From NCBI GenBank assembly GCA_045538555.1, contig JAZSRP010000032.1:1-7014 (forward strand): DNA of 7,014 nucleotides, given 5' to 3'. Position numbers and translations under genes: made by a program. Source of the DNA: Coliplasma sp045538555. Its GTDB lineage: Bacteria; Bacillota; Clostridia; Oscillospirales; CAG-382. The notes under the pieces were generated by a model, which did no database searches, was not told where the DNA came from, and saw only the letters and a program-made list of their open reading frames with translations. Below are positions 6,752-7,014 of this stretch, one piece after another. The stretch's first letter is position 1; the number at the start of each line of letters is the position of its first letter.

Positions 6752-6834
6752 CGCAGAACACACAAAAAAAGAAGAATGTAAAGTGAACTGATTAACACGT
6801 TTGCAAAGTTCGATGTAATTTGTGGTGTTGTGCG
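6752..6834 (+). other. Long-range imperfect stem in the 3' region of the small gene
   Basis: Positions 6752-6766 can pair with 6819-6834 through 14 bp, interrupted by one G/G mismatch and one bulged base. The ~52-nt loop contains a smaller GAACT/AGTTC hairpin (6785-6789 with 6807-6811). It lies just after the stop codon and before the terminator, so it would be in the 3' untranslated RNA. Pairing was found by eye only; its inner edge competes with the outer inverted repeat. Confidence 0.45.
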
Positions 6835-6857
6835 TTTCCACAAGTAGGTTATAGGAA

Positions 6858-6900
6858 AAAATTCCGAGGGAAAATCCCTCGGAATTTTATTATATTTTTT
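6858..6900. terminator. Rho-independent terminator, probably bidirectional
   Basis: AAAATTCCGAGGGA (6858-6871) pairs perfectly over 14 bp with 6875-6888 across a 3-nt loop (or 13 bp with loop AAAA). On the + strand ATTATATTTTTTT follows; on the - strand the stem runs into a T run as well (complement of 6856-6861). It lies about 112 bp after the small gene and would end its transcript and possibly one arriving from the right edge. Confidence 0.88.
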
Positions 6901-6910
6901 TGTGTTTTGA

Positions 6911-6959
6911 ACGATCCGCCCCCTTGCAGTACCGTTGTACAGCGTCGGGGGCTGATCGT
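6911..6959. other. Compound hairpin of unknown role
   Basis: A lower stem pairs ACGATC (6911-6916) with GATCGT (6954-6959); after a C/T mismatch GCCCCC (6918-6923) pairs with GGGGGC (6947-6952); after an asymmetric internal loop, 6926-6932 pairs with 6937-6943 (six pairs, one A/A mismatch) around the loop CGTT. In all there are 18 base pairs over 49 nt. Neither strand has a T run after it, so it is not an ordinary terminator. It lies inside the outer inverted repeat. Confidence 0.7.
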
Positions 6960-7014
6960 CCAATCTGCATCTCTTTTCACGCCTTCAGGCAGAATCTTCG
7001 ATCCTTCGTTGACA

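Larger units (their letters stand above)
6724..7000. repeat. Inverted repeat enclosing three stem-loops
   Basis: TGAAGGCGTGAAAAGAG at 6735-6751 recurs as its exact reverse complement at 6971-6987. Similarity continues outward (CGAAGA at 6724-6729 with TCTTCG at 6995-7000) and inward (GCAGA at 6753-6757 with TCTGC at 6964-6968) across short gaps, so the arms are about 34 and 37 nt with 28 paired bases. A 17-nt perfect match this close is very unlikely by chance. Both arms read Leu-Lys-Ala-stop in their own strand. No target-site duplication is evident at the edges, and the right flank is cut by the window end. The enclosed DNA holds the hairpins listed separately and no supported gene. Confidence 0.8.

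Noticed and set aside
5195..6841. A 548-residue - strand frame extending the aldo/keto reductase upstream
   Set aside because: The extra 177 residues read through the promoter region and the antisense of the 75-residue gene, look like translated AT-rich non-coding DNA, and lie before a good ribosome binding site for ATG 6310.
6655..6963. A 102-residue - strand frame at the right end
   Set aside because: It reads through the compound hairpin and the terminator and overlaps the small gene antisense; the residues reflect the structured repeat.
6853..7014. A second - strand frame open from the right edge
   Set aside because: It stays open across two hairpins including the terminator, so it is more likely chance than a gene end; the frame stopping at 6977 is the more credible gene end but only 11 residues are visible.

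Overview
The window looks like a Gram-positive anaerobe of the class Clostridia, probably a gut Ruminococcaceae/Oscillospiraceae-type genome. This rests on a dockerin-bearing repeat protein, a LicD-type surface glycan operon, a ferredoxin-type aldo/keto reductase, strong GGAGG ribosome binding sites and AT-rich intergenic DNA. Species cannot be named from the sequence.

Layout. Positions 2-1018 hold the 3' end of a large extracellular protein, made of 66-residue InlB B/Listeria-Bacteroides-type repeats (three nearly identical at DNA level, one degenerate) followed by a C-terminal dockerin-like domain. A strong terminator (1056-1094) closes it. Sixteen bases later a textbook sigma-70-type promoter (1110-1138) starts a compact four-gene operon on the + strand: a LicD-family phosphotransferase (1175-2017), a GT4-type glycosyltransferase (2014-3138, overlapping by ATGA), a TIM-barrel sugar isomerase/epimerase (3165-4010) and a membrane acyltransferase of the acyltransferase-3 family (4035-5135). 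Together they look like a module that makes and decorates a cell-surface glycan: sugar transfer, phospho-substituent transfer, O-acylation, and possibly supply of a sugar. A hairpin at 5150-5179, with a T run on each side, ends this operon and the convergent next gene.

On the - strand, 6310-5195 encodes an aldo/keto reductase fused to a two-cluster 4Fe-4S ferredoxin domain. It is transcribed from its own promoter in an AT-rich divergent intergenic region (6311-6517). From the other side of that region a 75-residue protein of unknown function is expressed (6518-6745).

The right end (6724-7000) is the least ordinary part. A perfect 17-nt inverted repeat, extending imperfectly to about 35 nt, encloses about 220 bp holding three further stem-loops: a long-range imperfect stem, a clear bidirectional terminator, and a compound 16-bp hairpin without a T run. 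The left arm includes the last codons and stop of the 75-residue gene; the right arm carries the same Leu-Lys-Ala-stop sequence on the opposite strand. This could be a small dispersed repeat, a structured RNA/3' UTR, or the trace of an inverted duplication.

No tRNA, rRNA, CRISPR array, transposase or known riboswitch was recognised.
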